Below are positions 20,684 to 31,879 of a stretch of DNA of 64,000 nucleotides, in pieces. The notes beneath the pieces were generated by a model, which saw only the letters and a program-made list of their open reading frames with translations, was not told the DNA's origin and made no database searches. Positions within the stretch are counted from its first letter, which is position 1, and each line of letters opens with the position of its first letter. The DNA is from Ceratobasidium sp. AG-K (lineage: Eukaryota > Basidiomycota > Agaricomycetes > Cantharellales > Ceratobasidiaceae), in NCBI GenBank assembly GCA_037039685.1, contig JAWNGF010000012.1:310001-374000 (forward strand), in the 5' to 3' direction. The translations under genes and the position numbers were made by a program.

Positions 20684-21720
20684 GTTTTGCAGCTGAATCT
20701 CAACAGACAGAGACAAATCCACCCTCAATAGCATTACAGCTCAGCAACAAAGGATCAGAATTGCCATTGACCAGTTTGCTAGGTAGAATTTACTAGAGAG
20801 CTTTAGTTGACCATCTGTTGAGCTCAGAAGAACTAAGGTGATCTTGAGGTGGTCAGGAGCAATGTCACAAGACATGCTCCTGGCCACAAACCATGCTCCC
20901 CATGTTCTTGTTCCGTATTTGCTTTGATTATGCCTGTCGCGCTTCTCTTGTTTTGAGCTCCTCCTTTGCCACATCCTTTGTTTTAGTTGTTGCTCCTCTG
21001 TTTTGCCTTTGTTTGCTTAGCTCTTTGTACAGGTACTTTGCTTGGGTTGTGTTCTCTGTTCTCTCATCCTCCTAGAGTTTTGCGTTGTGATCTCCGATGG
21101 GCTACATTCATTTCTCCCGCTCATTTTTTCAACCTGCTCCTTTTGGGCTGTTCTCTTTTTCCCCCCATAGATAGCTGCCCTCTGCCTGTTCCTGCTCTAA
21201 AGAATCTTAGGGAAATTGTCTTGGCACCCCAAGGATGATCCACCTCATTGTTCACACACTCCAGTACGCCCTGATTTGGTTATCCAATGTATTTTGCAGG
21301 CTTTCAGTGTAATCTAAGGCCTAGGAGCCACTCATTGGCCTCTACAGCACTATTACCACTGGGTTGTGACAAGAAAACCTCAAGACTGGTTGGCAAGGAT
21401 ACAGGCCTTGCATCCCAGCAATGGCTGCTTTTGCTCCTGGGGCCGGCCTGCAACTATGCTTCTGAGAGCTTGGACTATCTGCTACAGGGGTAGAACCACC
21501 TGGGATCACTTGTGATTTGTCTGTGTACACCATTGATGGCTCACTGGTCTCTGCAGTGCCAGCTCAAGGCTTTTCACTACTGGGCAGATGCACATTGCGT
21601 GAGCTAGACACCACACACATCAGTTTCTACTTGGAACCTTGAGTTGCAAGGTACGATTGCACTGCTTGCCATACAAATTATTCCACCTCTCTGCATGCTT
21701 GGTCCCAAGGTTTCTGGTAG
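20684..21720 (+). pseudogene. Broken coding sequence of unknown function, split by a solo LTR
   Basis: Outside the LTR at 20863-21371 the plus strand reads like protein on both sides of the insertion: before it FAAESQQTETNPPSIALQLS and SELPLTSLLGRIY; after it KTGWQGYRPCIPAMAAFAPG, GVEPPGITCDLSVYTIDGSL and LGRCTLRELDTTHISFYLEP. Interruptions after the LTR are two TGA codons in contexts where CGA would fit. I do not recognise the protein; position among retroelement debris makes a gag or pol part possible. The frame may continue upstream past 20178. Confidence 0.4.
20863..21371 (+). repeat. Diverged solo LTR of gypsy family E (TSD AGCAA/AGAAA)
   Basis: TGTCACAAGACATGCTCC to GGGTTGTGACA, 509 bases. 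Less similar to the others than they are to each other. Flanks AGCAA (20858-20862) and AGAAA (21372-21376) differ at one base. Confidence 0.85.
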
Positions 21721-22303
21721 GTGCCAAGACCAGAATCTCAAGTGAGATCTGCTGTGTGCATCTGCGCAAGATTTCTCCTGTTTCCATCCCCCCACAAGCC
21801 TGGTGCTAGTCTGATGTTTTACTCCTCAGCAAGGTTACATCCTCAGGACAATTTAAGATTAAGTCACAGGGTGTGCGTCCCTCCTGCCAAGAGGCCATGG
21901 TTGCACAATTTTTGCTGCCTCTGGTTTAACAGGTTTTAATAGACAAACCTGTGATCCATGTACCACCAGACAGATTCCTTACATTGCACATTATTCATTC
22001 CACCAGACAAGACCAACTCAAATCATAGGTTTGTTGCACCTTATACTCTTGTGATATGCACTGACAGTATCTGTGACAATATAATACATGTTTGTTGCCA
22101 TGCACTCTTGTTCCAAGAACATGCCTTCAAAGGCCAAGGCCAAGTCACTGCACCCCAACCAGGCCCTTGAAAATGGAAAAAGCCAGCCAAGCCTGGCCCA
22201 TCAAAACAAAACACAAAACAACAGACTGGATGTTTGCTCCTAGCAGTAAGTATGGTCTGCTTGCTTGGTGCCAGGGTATTCAACATTCTGAGAAAAAAAC
22301 TAC
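21721..22303. other. Unassigned stretch
   Basis: Short plus frames only (for example 21721-21939 and 22092-22400). No repeat copy, tRNA or rRNA is visible. Confidence 0.25.
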
Positions 22304-22450
22304 TCTGAAGATGAAGAGGTCATTCTCAATATGTTTCCCCCCACAAAAAGTGCAAGCAAGGGCAAAGGCAGGGACAAAAAAGAACATGCACCCTGTGTAA
22401 CCCTTTGAGACATCCAAAGAACACATGCGGTACCTTGACTCGAATACCTC
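22304..22450 (+). pseudogene. gag zinc-knuckle fragment
   Basis: SEDEEVILNMFPPTKSAS, a lysine/glycine-rich stretch, then after a shift in an A-run CTLCNPLRHPKNTC (22387-22428), an exact CX2CX4HX4C knuckle. This is the usual C-terminal order of a retrotransposon gag. Which family it belongs to is not clear. Confidence 0.55.
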
Positions 22451-22873
22451 TGCACATACCAACAAAACCAAGGATGACATGCAGTAGCTCTGGGCATGCA
22501 AGCTAGTATGCTATCTATCTGCTAGTCCCACTGCCCATGTTCACTGCTGTATGAACGCACCAGTACTTGTTATGTTGAGTGCATTTCCTTTTCTGTTCTT
22601 CCAGCAGATTGATCAAGTGACATCAAATGTTTACAACTGTGTGCAGCATATGTATCTGTGTTGGAGCACAACATGTAAACATCAACCTTCCCCCACCCAA
22701 GCACAACAAATAAGCCAGCAGTGGTTGCTCATCCACAGTCAACTGCTTGAGTTTATGACCAAGTACCATCTAGTGACCAACCATCTATGCCTGTGCCACA
22801 ACCTCCACCACCATGCCACAAGGTGCAAACCTTGAACCTCTGCTGCCCAGCAAAGAGGATGGTGCCAATACAG
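22451..22873. other. Unassigned stretch before a solo LTR
   Basis: A 94-codon plus frame (22551-22835) rich in His, Gln and Cys without a recognisable motif. It may be gag or linker of the element whose knuckle precedes it. Confidence 0.25.
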
Positions 22874-23388
22874 TGTCACAATCCAGTCAGTAAAGGGCTG
22901 CTTGAGACTAGTATGCAGCTCTTACACCTATTGATCACTGGGAGGCTCCAAAGATGTTGGATAACCCCCTCAGGGCAAAGTAGAGTAGGTGAACAACAAG
23001 GTACATTGATCTTAGGGTTGCAAGACAATTTCCCTTGCATCTTTTATAGCAACCACAACAACAAAGCACTATCTACATGGGGAAAGCACAGCAAGCCCAA
23101 AAGGAGCTATATAACTATATAAGAACATCAGATGAAGAAGTGCATGTAGCACATGGAGATCTGAGTGTGGCAATATAAGAAGGTCAGAGGATGGAGATTA
23201 CATGCCACCCAGCCACCTGTTGGCAGAACTAGCAAGGGAAGTCACACCAAAGGAGCAACAATCAAAACAAACTATGCAACAAAGGATATGCGCAACACAG
23301 GGAGAGACCAACACACAGACAACAAAGAGAGAATGCACAGCAGTGGGACCCAAGGCATTGTCCACTGATGGTAGCATTGCTTGTGAGA
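22874..23388 (-). repeat. Solo LTR of gypsy family E (TSD TACAG)
   Basis: TGTCACAATCCAGTCAG to GCTTGTGAGA, 515 bases. TACAG at 22869-22873 and 23389-23393 is a perfect duplication. It is in the opposite orientation to the gypsy pol that follows, so it is not that copy's 5' LTR. Confidence 0.92.
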
Positions 23389-23422
23389 TACAGGGATAGT
23401 ATTTTCACTCTGTACTCTTGCC

Positions 23423-24660
23423 ATGATGAAACAAGTGAAGAACATCATGGCTGCAGCCACCCAGGAGCAAGGGTGTGATCTCAATGAGCTCCTGGCTGAA
23501 TGCCAAAAGGAGGCTGAAAAAGAACTTGATGACAAAATCCATTGAGTAACAACCATCACAAGCTCATGAACAGATCCTGGCAAATGACACAGGATGCATT
23601 GGACTAGCTGATGGCAAGCTCAAAAAAATTCTGCAATTCTTCTGCAGTGGAAGAGTTGGTCCCTTTGTATATATATCCAAAACATTATCTGACCGTAACA
23701 TCTGACTTGTCAATGAAGGAAATGATAGCATGGGAGCCAACAGATTGGCAGGTGGTTAAGCACAACTTGGTGGAAATTGGCTTGGGACAGCTCCAACCAC
23801 TGAGGACTGCATTCCCAGGAGAGTGTCAAGAAAAGAGGTGACAAATGGCTAGCAGTGACCTCCTTGTTGCGCTGAGACTCAAGAAATGCCAGCTTTTTCT
23901 TGTCTATGGTATGGTTTGTGGCAAGTTCAGGCTTGGAAGGAATGACACTTGAGGTGTCAGCATGGGGTCAAAACCCTAGGTGGAGCCCTTCCAAGAAGGA
24001 ATCAACTAGCAGTCAACTTGGATGAGTTTTGAGGAGGAGTTCAAAACCATTGACATTGAATGGAGTCAGAAATGAAAGTCTATGCAGGGTATCTGGAATA
24101 GTTTCAAGAGCTATGACATTTTCAAGTTTGTGGGAGGGGATATGGGGCAGAGAGGGGGAGGTTTCAGTTGCATTGGCCAACAGGGAACAAGACTCCTTGC
24201 CATTGTGCCAGAGGTAACCTTGTTGGAAAGTTTAGTTGCGTAGTGGCTGATTTGTTGCTCTACTGGTGCCCCCAGATTGGGATCCCACAAGCTCCAGGCC
24301 GGGACACTTTTGCGCAGGCATTTCCTGGGTGTTTCCCCCCTGCCAGTCCAGCACTTTGGGATATGGATGCAGGTTGCTCCTCTGCAATTGATGCAGCAAC
24401 AATGGCATTATTCTGCTGAGCACTGAAACCAGAGCTCCGCCAGAAACTGATCAAGTTCACCATCACTCAAAACATCACAACCCTGGATTAGCTCATTTCT
24501 CCCGCTTGTTTAATTGACAACACCCTCATTGCAGCTTGCCGCACCTCAGGGACCATCCCAGCCACTTCAAGACCGACTCAGGGCAAGGCTGCAGGCTTTG
24601 TGACCCGGGAAATCAAGCACAAGCATTGCACTGCTGGGCAAGGCATAAAATGTGGCAGAA
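23423..24660 (+). pseudogene. gag: gag remnant of family E
   Basis: Starts with a possible coiled segment (MKQVKNIMAAATQEQG, LNELLAECQKEAEKELDD) at 23423. After broken sequence, FAQAFPGCFPPASPALW and LKPELRQKLIKFTITQNI (24320-24490) align with the second copy at 31960-32170. Then HCTAGQGIKCG and KFEDCKTGWRM (24625-24690) is the Cys/His-rich end, not a standard CCHC knuckle. The middle is unreadable. Confidence 0.55.
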
Positions 24661-24784
24661 ATAATAAGTTTGAAGACTGCAAGACCGGATGGCGCATGGA
24701 ACCCACCAAGAAGGAGTTTGGAAATGCTGGAACCATGGAGGAAGTTGTGGAAGCCTCTCAGCAGTTGGGAGAAGTCTAGGGCAC

Positions 24785-27700
24785 TGTTGTACTGTGTCTA
24801 CATGTGCCAGTAATCCTCCTTTGTCTTCAGAACCTCTGTATTGTGCTGCTCTTCACAAAAATACAGGCCCCATTCTACTTATTGACATTGAGGGAATCAC
24901 AGACTCCTATTCCACTTTGCTTGACTCTGGATCATCTGCCAACTTCATCCACCCCCAATTTGCTTTTTGCCACTCCCTGACTCTCACCAAGCTGCCAGCA
25001 GCATGCCAAGTTGTTGGAATCAAGGGCAAAGAAGTCAGGGATTCCATCAGATTTGAATGCCAATTCAAATTCCCTGCCCTGTCACATGTTTTCACTCAAA
25101 CCTTCTTCTGCTTGCCACTTGGAGACAGAGACATGGTTCTAGGCATGCCCTGGTTACAAGAAGCTAACCCCAACATCAATTGGTCTACTCTTGAGGTTCT
25201 TCCACATAAATCTGTGGAGTCTAGGCTGGCAGAAGTGTCCCCCCTTCACAAAATGGTTCCCCCAATGTTTCATGACTTCCTGAATATCTTTGGTGATCAG
25301 TTCTTTGTCAAACAGCTGCCTCATTGCCCCTATGATTGTGAAATCAACCTGGAGCCTGGAGAAGACATTCCTAGGGGACCTATCTATCCTAAGACACCCA
25401 AGGGGTCCACTGTTCTCAAGTAGTACATTGACACTGAACTTGCTGCTGGAAAGATTAGGCCAAGCACCTGACCTGGAGGCGCTCCTGTGATGTTTGTTCC
25501 CAAAGGACTTGATGACCTGAGACTGGTGACTGATTATCGTCACCTTAACAACAACACCATCACAGATTGCTACCCCCTGCCCCATCAAGAAGACCTTGTG
25601 GAGAAACTCAAGCATGTCAAAATATTTACTACACAGGGTCTTTGCTCTGGATACAACAATGTGTGCATCAAAGAAGGAGATGAGTGGAAAATAGCTTTCA
25701 GAACGAAATATGGCTTGTTTGAGCACTTGGTTAAGCCCTTTGGTCTTTGCAACACTACTGCTGCCTTACAATGCTTCATGAACAGTATTTTCAACAGCCT
25801 ACTGCACATCACTGTGATTGTTTACCTTGAAGACATCCTGATCTTCTCTAACTCTGTTGCTGAGCATGAGGAACATGTCAAAGAAGTGCTTAAGCGACTA
25901 AGGGACAATCACCTGTTCTGCAATCCTGCCAAATGCTACTTCTTTGTCACATTAGTAAACTACATGGCCTGGTGATCACCCCTGAGTGCATTTCCATGGA
26001 AAGACAAGGTTCAAGCAGTCAAACAATGGCCAGGTCCCCTCACTGTCAAACAAGCTTAAGCATTTGTGGGCTTTGTAAACTTCTGTTGCTATTTTGTTCC
26101 TGATTTAGCCACTTAGCACAACCCCCTCAATGATCTCACCAAGAAGGAGGTTGCCTGGCAATGGACCAAGGCTCAACCATGCTCATTGTATGCCATCAAG
26201 GAAGCAATCTGCATGGAACCTGCACTTGCACCTCCTAATGAGAAGCTGTCTTACTTGGAAACAGATGCTTCTGGAGCTGCACGGGGTGCTGTGTTGTCAC
26301 TGAGACAGGAGGATGGACACCTGCCCCCTGTTGCGTTCATGTCTGCAAGCTTCTCCCGGCTGAGCTGAACAATGACACCCTTGACAAGGAGGTACTGGCA
26401 ATCAGCAGGTTCTATGAGCACTGGCACATTTTCCTGGAAGGAACTGAGCAACCTCTCACAGTTTTCACTCATCATAAGAACTTGGTGTACTGGAAAACAG
26501 CTAGGACATTCAATAGGTGTCATGTGCACTGGTACCTGCTTCTTGTAGCCCATAACTTTGTCATTGCTTACAGACCAGGGAAACAATCCCAGAAACCAGA
26601 TGCCTTGTCCAGGTGCGCAGATCACACAGCAGAAGTACCACTTCCTCAACTGATGCTCAAGGAAGACCAAGTTGCTGGCTTCTCAGCTGTGATCAGTGCT
26701 TCCTCTCTGGGGAAACTCCAGGAAGCGCTTCTTGATGACCCTAGCCTTGACACAATGATATCAGCTGCATCTGAACCACCTAAATTGCCACATTCCATTG
26801 CTCAGAAGTTCAAGGATTGCACTCTAAGCAAAGGAGTTTTGTTCTACCAAGCCAGAATGGTTGTTCCAGATGAACATGAGCTCAAACAGGAGTTGCTATC
26901 TCATTTCCACAATACCCCAGCTGCTGGTCACCAGGGATGAGCAAGAATTCTAGAGCTGATATTTAGGCGCTACTACTAGCCAGCTATGAAGTTTCAAGTC
27001 AATTGCTACATGGACTGTTGTGGAATCTGCCAAAGGAGTAAAGGCACTGAAAAGCATGCTTGCCTACAGCCACTACCAATTCCAGCTAGCCCTTGGGAGG
27101 ATATCTCCTATGATTTCATTGTCAAACCTCCCAATAGCATGGGCTTTGATAACATCCTGGTTGTTGTTGACTGCTTATCAAACATGGTTCATTTCATTCC
27201 CTGCAAAGAATCATCAACAGCAGAAGACATGGCAGATCTCTTCCTCAAGAATGTTTGGGGTCTCCATGGCACTCCTAAGAGAACAGTTTCAGATAGAGGC
27301 TCAACCTTCAACAGCAAATTCCTCAAGGCACTATAAAAGGCACTGCAAATTGACCCCACAATTCCCACTGCTTATCATCCACAAACTGATGGCCAGGCTG
27401 AGAAACTGAACCAATGACTTGAGGCATATTTGCGTGCTTTCATCAATCACATGCAGACAGACTGGGTGGATTTGCTACCTCTTGCTGAGTTCTGTCACAA
27501 CAACTCCAAGAGTGGAGGCACTGGAGTATCTCCCTTTGAGCTTGTGTATGGCTGCTCTCCTGCCATTTCACCAAGCCTGGAACCCACTGGAACGCTTGTT
27601 GCTGATGACAGGGCTGCAGAACTCAGGGGTGTGATTGAGGAGGTCCAGGCAACACTGAAATGGACTCAGGCATGCTATAAAGCAACAGATCATGGAGTTT

Positions 27701-28140
27701 CTCTCCCAGAATTTGAACTTGGAGATAAAGTTTGGTTGCTAGGCACACATATCAAGTCCCAATGCCCCAACTAGAAGCTTGATCACAAGCAATATGGTCC
27801 TTTCCCTGTTCTGGAACAGGTAGACTCCCATGCTTACTGCTTAGAGCTGCCTGAGACAATGAAGATCCATGATGTTTTCCATGTTGCTGTGCTGTCTGAG
27901 GTGAAGGAGGACACTAATCTCAAGCAAACCTTCCAACAACCACCCCCTGCAATCACAGAAGATGGAGAGGAAGTCTATGAGGTTGACAAACTGATTGATT
28001 GGAAGCTGGAAGATGGAATCTGGGAGTACAGGGTTCATTGGCAATGCTATGGGCCGCTTGACAACACTTTTGAGCCTGTTCTGATCTTGTGCACTGGGAG
28101 GACAAATTGTGGGACTTCTACACTAATTTTCCTTATTTGA
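24785..28140 (+). pseudogene. pol: pol of family E: protease, RT, RNase H, integrase, chromodomain
   Basis: Protease LLDSGSSANFIHPQF near 24912, with DRDMVLGMPWL behind it. RT: DCEINLEPGEDIP (25336), LRLVTDYRHLN, then VYLEDILIFS (25816), where the first Asp of YxDD is Glu. RNase H: YLETDASGAARGAVLS at 26252. Integrase: zinc finger 26880-27040, core DFIVKPP (27112), SDRGSTFNSKF (27291), end 27430-27774 after one shift. Chromodomain EVDKLIDWKLEDGIWEYRVHW 27976-28060. Stops include TAG 25422, TGA in HQG-TGA-AR (26938) and others; shifts near 25480, 25975, 26370 and 27410. No copy here could make an active enzyme. Confidence 0.88.
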
Positions 28141-28480
28141 CCTGGTGCCACATGTCCTACCTCAGGTTAAAAGGGCAGCCAGCAAACACAAGTCAATCAC
28201 CACCAACACCTGCCTTCTTGCAGCCATTGCCTTACTCAAGCAGATCTATAAATCTGGGTTTTCCTACCTGGAAGGGGGATGTGGAAGGAGCGCTTCCAAG
28301 TCCTCCCAAACCCTCCCTGATTCATGTGACTTCTCCCAAGGAGCTCAGGAGATGTATGTAAACTTGGGAGGAGTTGGGAGGACTCAGGAGCACTCTATCC
28401 ACATCCCTCTTCCCAGTAGAACAATCCAGTTTTATAGATGCACTCCAAGCTCTCTCAAAACTCCTATACTACAGTCCATC

Positions 28481-28735
28481 ATGTCCATTCATTGCCCCCA
28501 CAACAACACCCCTTACAACAGCTGGGGCGGCTTGGATACCAGTACCCAGAGCCTGAAACACTTCCAGGGGAGCCTATTGCTAGTTGTGGATGGTTCCCAG
28601 AATCTCCAGTCTGCTTGTGATTGGGGCAGTGATTTTCAAGTAGGCTGGGGCCAAGACCAATGGTCCAATGACTCCACCAATGGTGCATTTTATGGGGGGG
28701 CAATGTCACATGCTGTGCTCTTGACAATGGTCTAG
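28481..28735 (+). pseudogene. Possible ORF3 of family E
   Basis: From ATG 28481: IHCPHNNTPYNSWGGLDT, the same start as the frame at 13848, then a different tail (SLLLVVDGSQNLQS, WGQDQWSNDSTNG) that runs into the LTR. Compared with 13848-14117 it seems shifted or internally deleted. Position, after the chromodomain and before the polypurine tract, matches ORF3 of A and B. Confidence 0.4.
28694..28703 (+). promoter_or_regulatory. Polypurine tract of family E
   Basis: GGGGGGGCAA directly before TGTCACATGC of the LTR. Element C has the same GGGGGGGCAA before its LTR (51141-51150). Confidence 0.75.
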
Positions 28736-29189
28736 TGTTGGGTGTCTCTGTGCTGTGTGCCTCTCCCTCTCCCTCTTGCAATTGTCCTCTGTCACATACT
28801 TGGTTTTGATTGTTACTCCTTTGCTGTTGCTTCCCTTGCTTGGTTGTTTGCACATGTGGCTGATTGGCATGTTGCCTCCATTCCCTGATTGTCCCACGTT
28901 GCTGTGCTTATTTCTCCATGTGCTACTTGCACTTCTTCTTCTGACGTTCTCTTCTTGCTCCTGTTGTGCCTGTTATGCTTTCCACATGTAGATAGCTCTT
29001 CTTGTTTGCTTGCCTTAAAAGATGCAAGGGAAATTGTCTTGGAACCCCAAGAACAATTTACCTTGTGGTTTACCCACTCTACTTTGCCCTGAGGAGGTTA
29101 TCCAACATCTTTTGGAGCCTCTCATTGATTCTCAGGCCTAAGAGCTGCTCATTAGTCCAAAACAACCCTTCTCTGAGCAGGTTGTGACA
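28704..29189 (+). repeat. 3' LTR of gypsy family E
   Basis: TGTCACATGCTGTGC to AGCAGGTTGTGACA, 486 bases. Carries TTAAAAGATGCAAGGG where other copies have TATAAAAGATGCAAGGG. No flanking duplication with the upstream side, as expected when that side is the element's own interior. Confidence 0.9.
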
Positions 29190-30653
29190 CCTCCCAAGAC
29201 AATTCAGGAGCATTAGTGAACAGCTGCTTGGCAGTGAAAGCAAAATCCCCTGAGCTCAAATGCCTGCCAGTAAACCATGAAGCCAACTGACAACTGATTG
29301 GACTGAGGCAAGTGTGCTGGAGATGCATGGCTTGGTTGGGACCACATAGACAACATGCAGGCTGTTAGGAACTTACTGACACATAGCAGGTTCCAGCTCA
29401 ATGACATGAAGGTGCTGAGTATCAGCCTTAGCAAAAAAAAGCTGCCAAAGGTGTTCTGCCCTGAATTCAAGTTTGGGATGTCAGCAATTGAAACAAGCAA
29501 TACAGTGCACATATATCAAGAGCAGATTTAGCTTCAGTCCCAACAATTTTGGTTCCTGTTGGTTGGTGCTTGGCCAGTTGTTGAAACATGGGTTGTTGCC
29601 AATCTGATCTGAGAGCTTGGCTGTTTTGGTTGTGCAATTCATGTGGGATGTTTGTTTGAGGTTGACAAAGTAATTACAAGTGATGTGGGCCCAGTGCAAG
29701 GTGGGGGACTTGGGTTTGTTGGGATTACAGAGAATTGCCAGCATTGTTGGCACTGTTGCCCAGCTGAGTGGTACCAGAGGCTCCTGCATTTGCTGCTTGA
29801 TTCTGTTCCTGGTGGCAAGAATCCAAAACCCAAGTCCAGGATCTGCATGCCCTCATCTGTTGATCACCTTTGGCATTTGCCCGTAAGGTGTTGGCAGAGC
29901 CATCGTGGTCTCATGTGTGATAGACCCAGTTCCAGGTCTATTCAATACCTGGCCAAGGCAAGGTGACCCAGCCTTGGGAGAATAGGTCAAGTGTCAGTGC
30001 TCATGGATAAGGTGGGACTAGTACAGGGGGAGTATCTGAGGAGGGGAGTGACAAAGTTGGATTGATGTACCCAATGCAAGAACAATGAAATCAATGCAAG
30101 GGGGCAAGTGGGCATCCAAGGAATGTGCCCTTAATTGTTCTGTGTGTGTCAGTGAGTTGGTGTTGATAAACAACAAACAGAGACAGACTGCCAGTCACCC
30201 CAGGCAGGGTCACAAGTGCCACAAAGCAGCATGCACAGACCATGCACTTAATGGCACAATAGCATGAGGATAGATGACAATCTGTGCAAAGTGTTTGGGT
30301 ATCAGCAAGTGTCCTGGTTGGCTGGGCAAAGCATCTCACCTATGCAAGTATGGAAAGTGCACTAACACTGCAGCAATGAACAGCTGGTGAATTGATAATG
30401 GTACATGTGGCAGGAGGTAAGCATGCAGGCACATATATGCCAAGAAGATCAGACATTGCTAAAGCTCTTTGAGAGGTCTCACATGCATAGAACTTCTGAA
30501 ATTATATCAAAAAATGAGTGAATCCCCTGAACCCCAGCAAGCATCTGCATTCCCCTACTGCTCCTCATTTGCTTTGAAAGCACCCATAGCAACCCTGAAC
30601 CCTCTCTCCATCATATTGGACAAGGGAATGGAAAGGACAAGGGCATCAAAGAT
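29190..30653. other. Unassigned stretch with broken minus-strand frames
   Basis: About 1.46 kb. On the minus strand 29481-29789 reads PTLHWAHITCNYFVNLKQ and further broken frames follow to 29213. Plus frames at 29643-29966 are the complement of this. No motif or repeat recognised; no RNA gene. Confidence 0.3.
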
Positions 30654-30711
30654 TGTCACCAGGCATGCTATGACAATGGACTATGTGCTGTGTCTCTGTG
30701 CTGTGCATCCT
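30654..30711 (+). repeat. Family E LTR, first part, interrupted by another LTR
   Basis: TGTCACCAGGCATGCTATG, sense start of the family E LTR, runs to 30711 and resumes after 31205. The outer flanks AAGAT (30649-30653) and AGGAT (31652-31656) differ at one base. Confidence 0.87.
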
Positions 30712-31200
30712 TGTCACACCCTGCTCAGAGAAGGGTTGTTTAAGACTAATGAGCAGCTCTTAGGCCTGAAAATCACTGAGCAGCTCCAAAAGCTGTTGGA
30801 TAACCTCTTCAGGGCAAAGTAGAGTGGGTAAACCACAAGGCAAAGTGTTCTTGGGGTTTCAAGATGATTTCCCTTACATGTTTTATAGCAAGCAAACAAA
30901 AAAAGAACTATCTACATGGGGAAAGCACAGCAAGCCCTCATAGAGCAGGATAAGAGCAGCAGAAGAATCAGGGTGTGTAGCACATGGAGATCCGAGCACA
31001 GCAGCATGGGAAAAACAGAGAATGGAGGTAACATGCTGCTCAGCCATATGTGTAAACAACTAAGCCAGGGAAGTCACAACAAAGGAGCAACAATCAAAAC
31101 AAAGTATGCAGCAGAAGATAAGCACAACAAACAGGGAGAACAGCACACAAGGCACCAAAGCACAACACATAGTCAATTCTCAGGTGCATGGCTGGTGACA
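30712..31200 (-). repeat. Family E solo LTR inserted inside another family E LTR (TSD ATCCT)
   Basis: TGTCACACCCTGCTCAGAG to GGCTGGTGACA, 489 bases, minus orientation. ATCCT at 30707-30711 and 31201-31205 is a perfect duplication. The surrounding sequence on both sides is one plus-orientation LTR of the same family. Confidence 0.95.
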
Positions 31201-31651
31201 ATCCTCTTTCTGTTGTCTGGATACTACTGTCCTTTTGTGTTGTGCTTATCCACTGCCATGTAGTTTGTTTTGATGGTTGCTCTTTGTTGTGACTTCCCTT
31301 GCTGAAGGAATTGGATATGTGGCTCATAGTCCTGTCATCTCTGTACTCTGACATTTTCATGTTGCCACACTTAGATCTCCATGTCCTAAACACACTCCTT
31401 GCCCTGACTTTCCTATCTTGCTCCTGTCAGACTAGTTGTGCTTTCCCCATGTAGATAGCGCTTTTTTTTTGCTTGATATAAAAGATGCAAGGGAAATCGT
31501 CTTCAAACCCCTAGAAAGATCTACCTTGTTGTTTACAGACTCTCCTTTCCCCTGAGGAGGTCATCTAATGTCTTCAGAGCCTTGCAGGGATCTTCAGGCC
31601 TAAGAGCTGCTTATTAGTCTCAAACAGTCCTTTTTGGACTGGGTTGTGACA
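31201..31651 (+). repeat. Family E LTR, second part
   Basis: Continues the LTR started at 30654 after the inserted copy (its first five bases are the duplicated ATCCT). Ends GGGTTGTGACA. Confidence 0.87.
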
Positions 31652-31879
31652 AGGATGACAACCTATCAATATGTTCATTTGGCTTCAATGAGGAAATCAC
31701 AGATCCCAATCCCACTCTACACCCCTACCAACCATCATTACCAGCCCAAGGTGCTCTCCAGCAGCACAGGAGAAGCATGAAGCCACATCAATGACAACAG
31801 AGGCTCAAGGGTGCACTTTATCTGCTCTTTTGAGCAGTCTGATCCAAGGATTAATCAAGCCAGACCCCTGGTGGTCCCC

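Larger units (their letters stand above)
23394..29189 (+). mobile_element. Ty3/gypsy family E, longest copy (5' LTR missing)
   Basis: Order gag, protease, RT, RNase H, integrase, chromodomain, possible ORF3, polypurine tract, LTR. The seven-G tract followed by CAA and directly by the LTR (28694-28704) shows that the LTR found about 15 times in this window belongs to this family. No sense-orientation 5' LTR or primer site is seen upstream. Many stops and shifts; not active. Confidence 0.8.

Noticed and set aside
23394..23423. Solo LTR at 22874-23388 as 5' LTR of the family E copy that follows
   Set aside because: It is in the opposite orientation and has its own perfect TACAG duplication.
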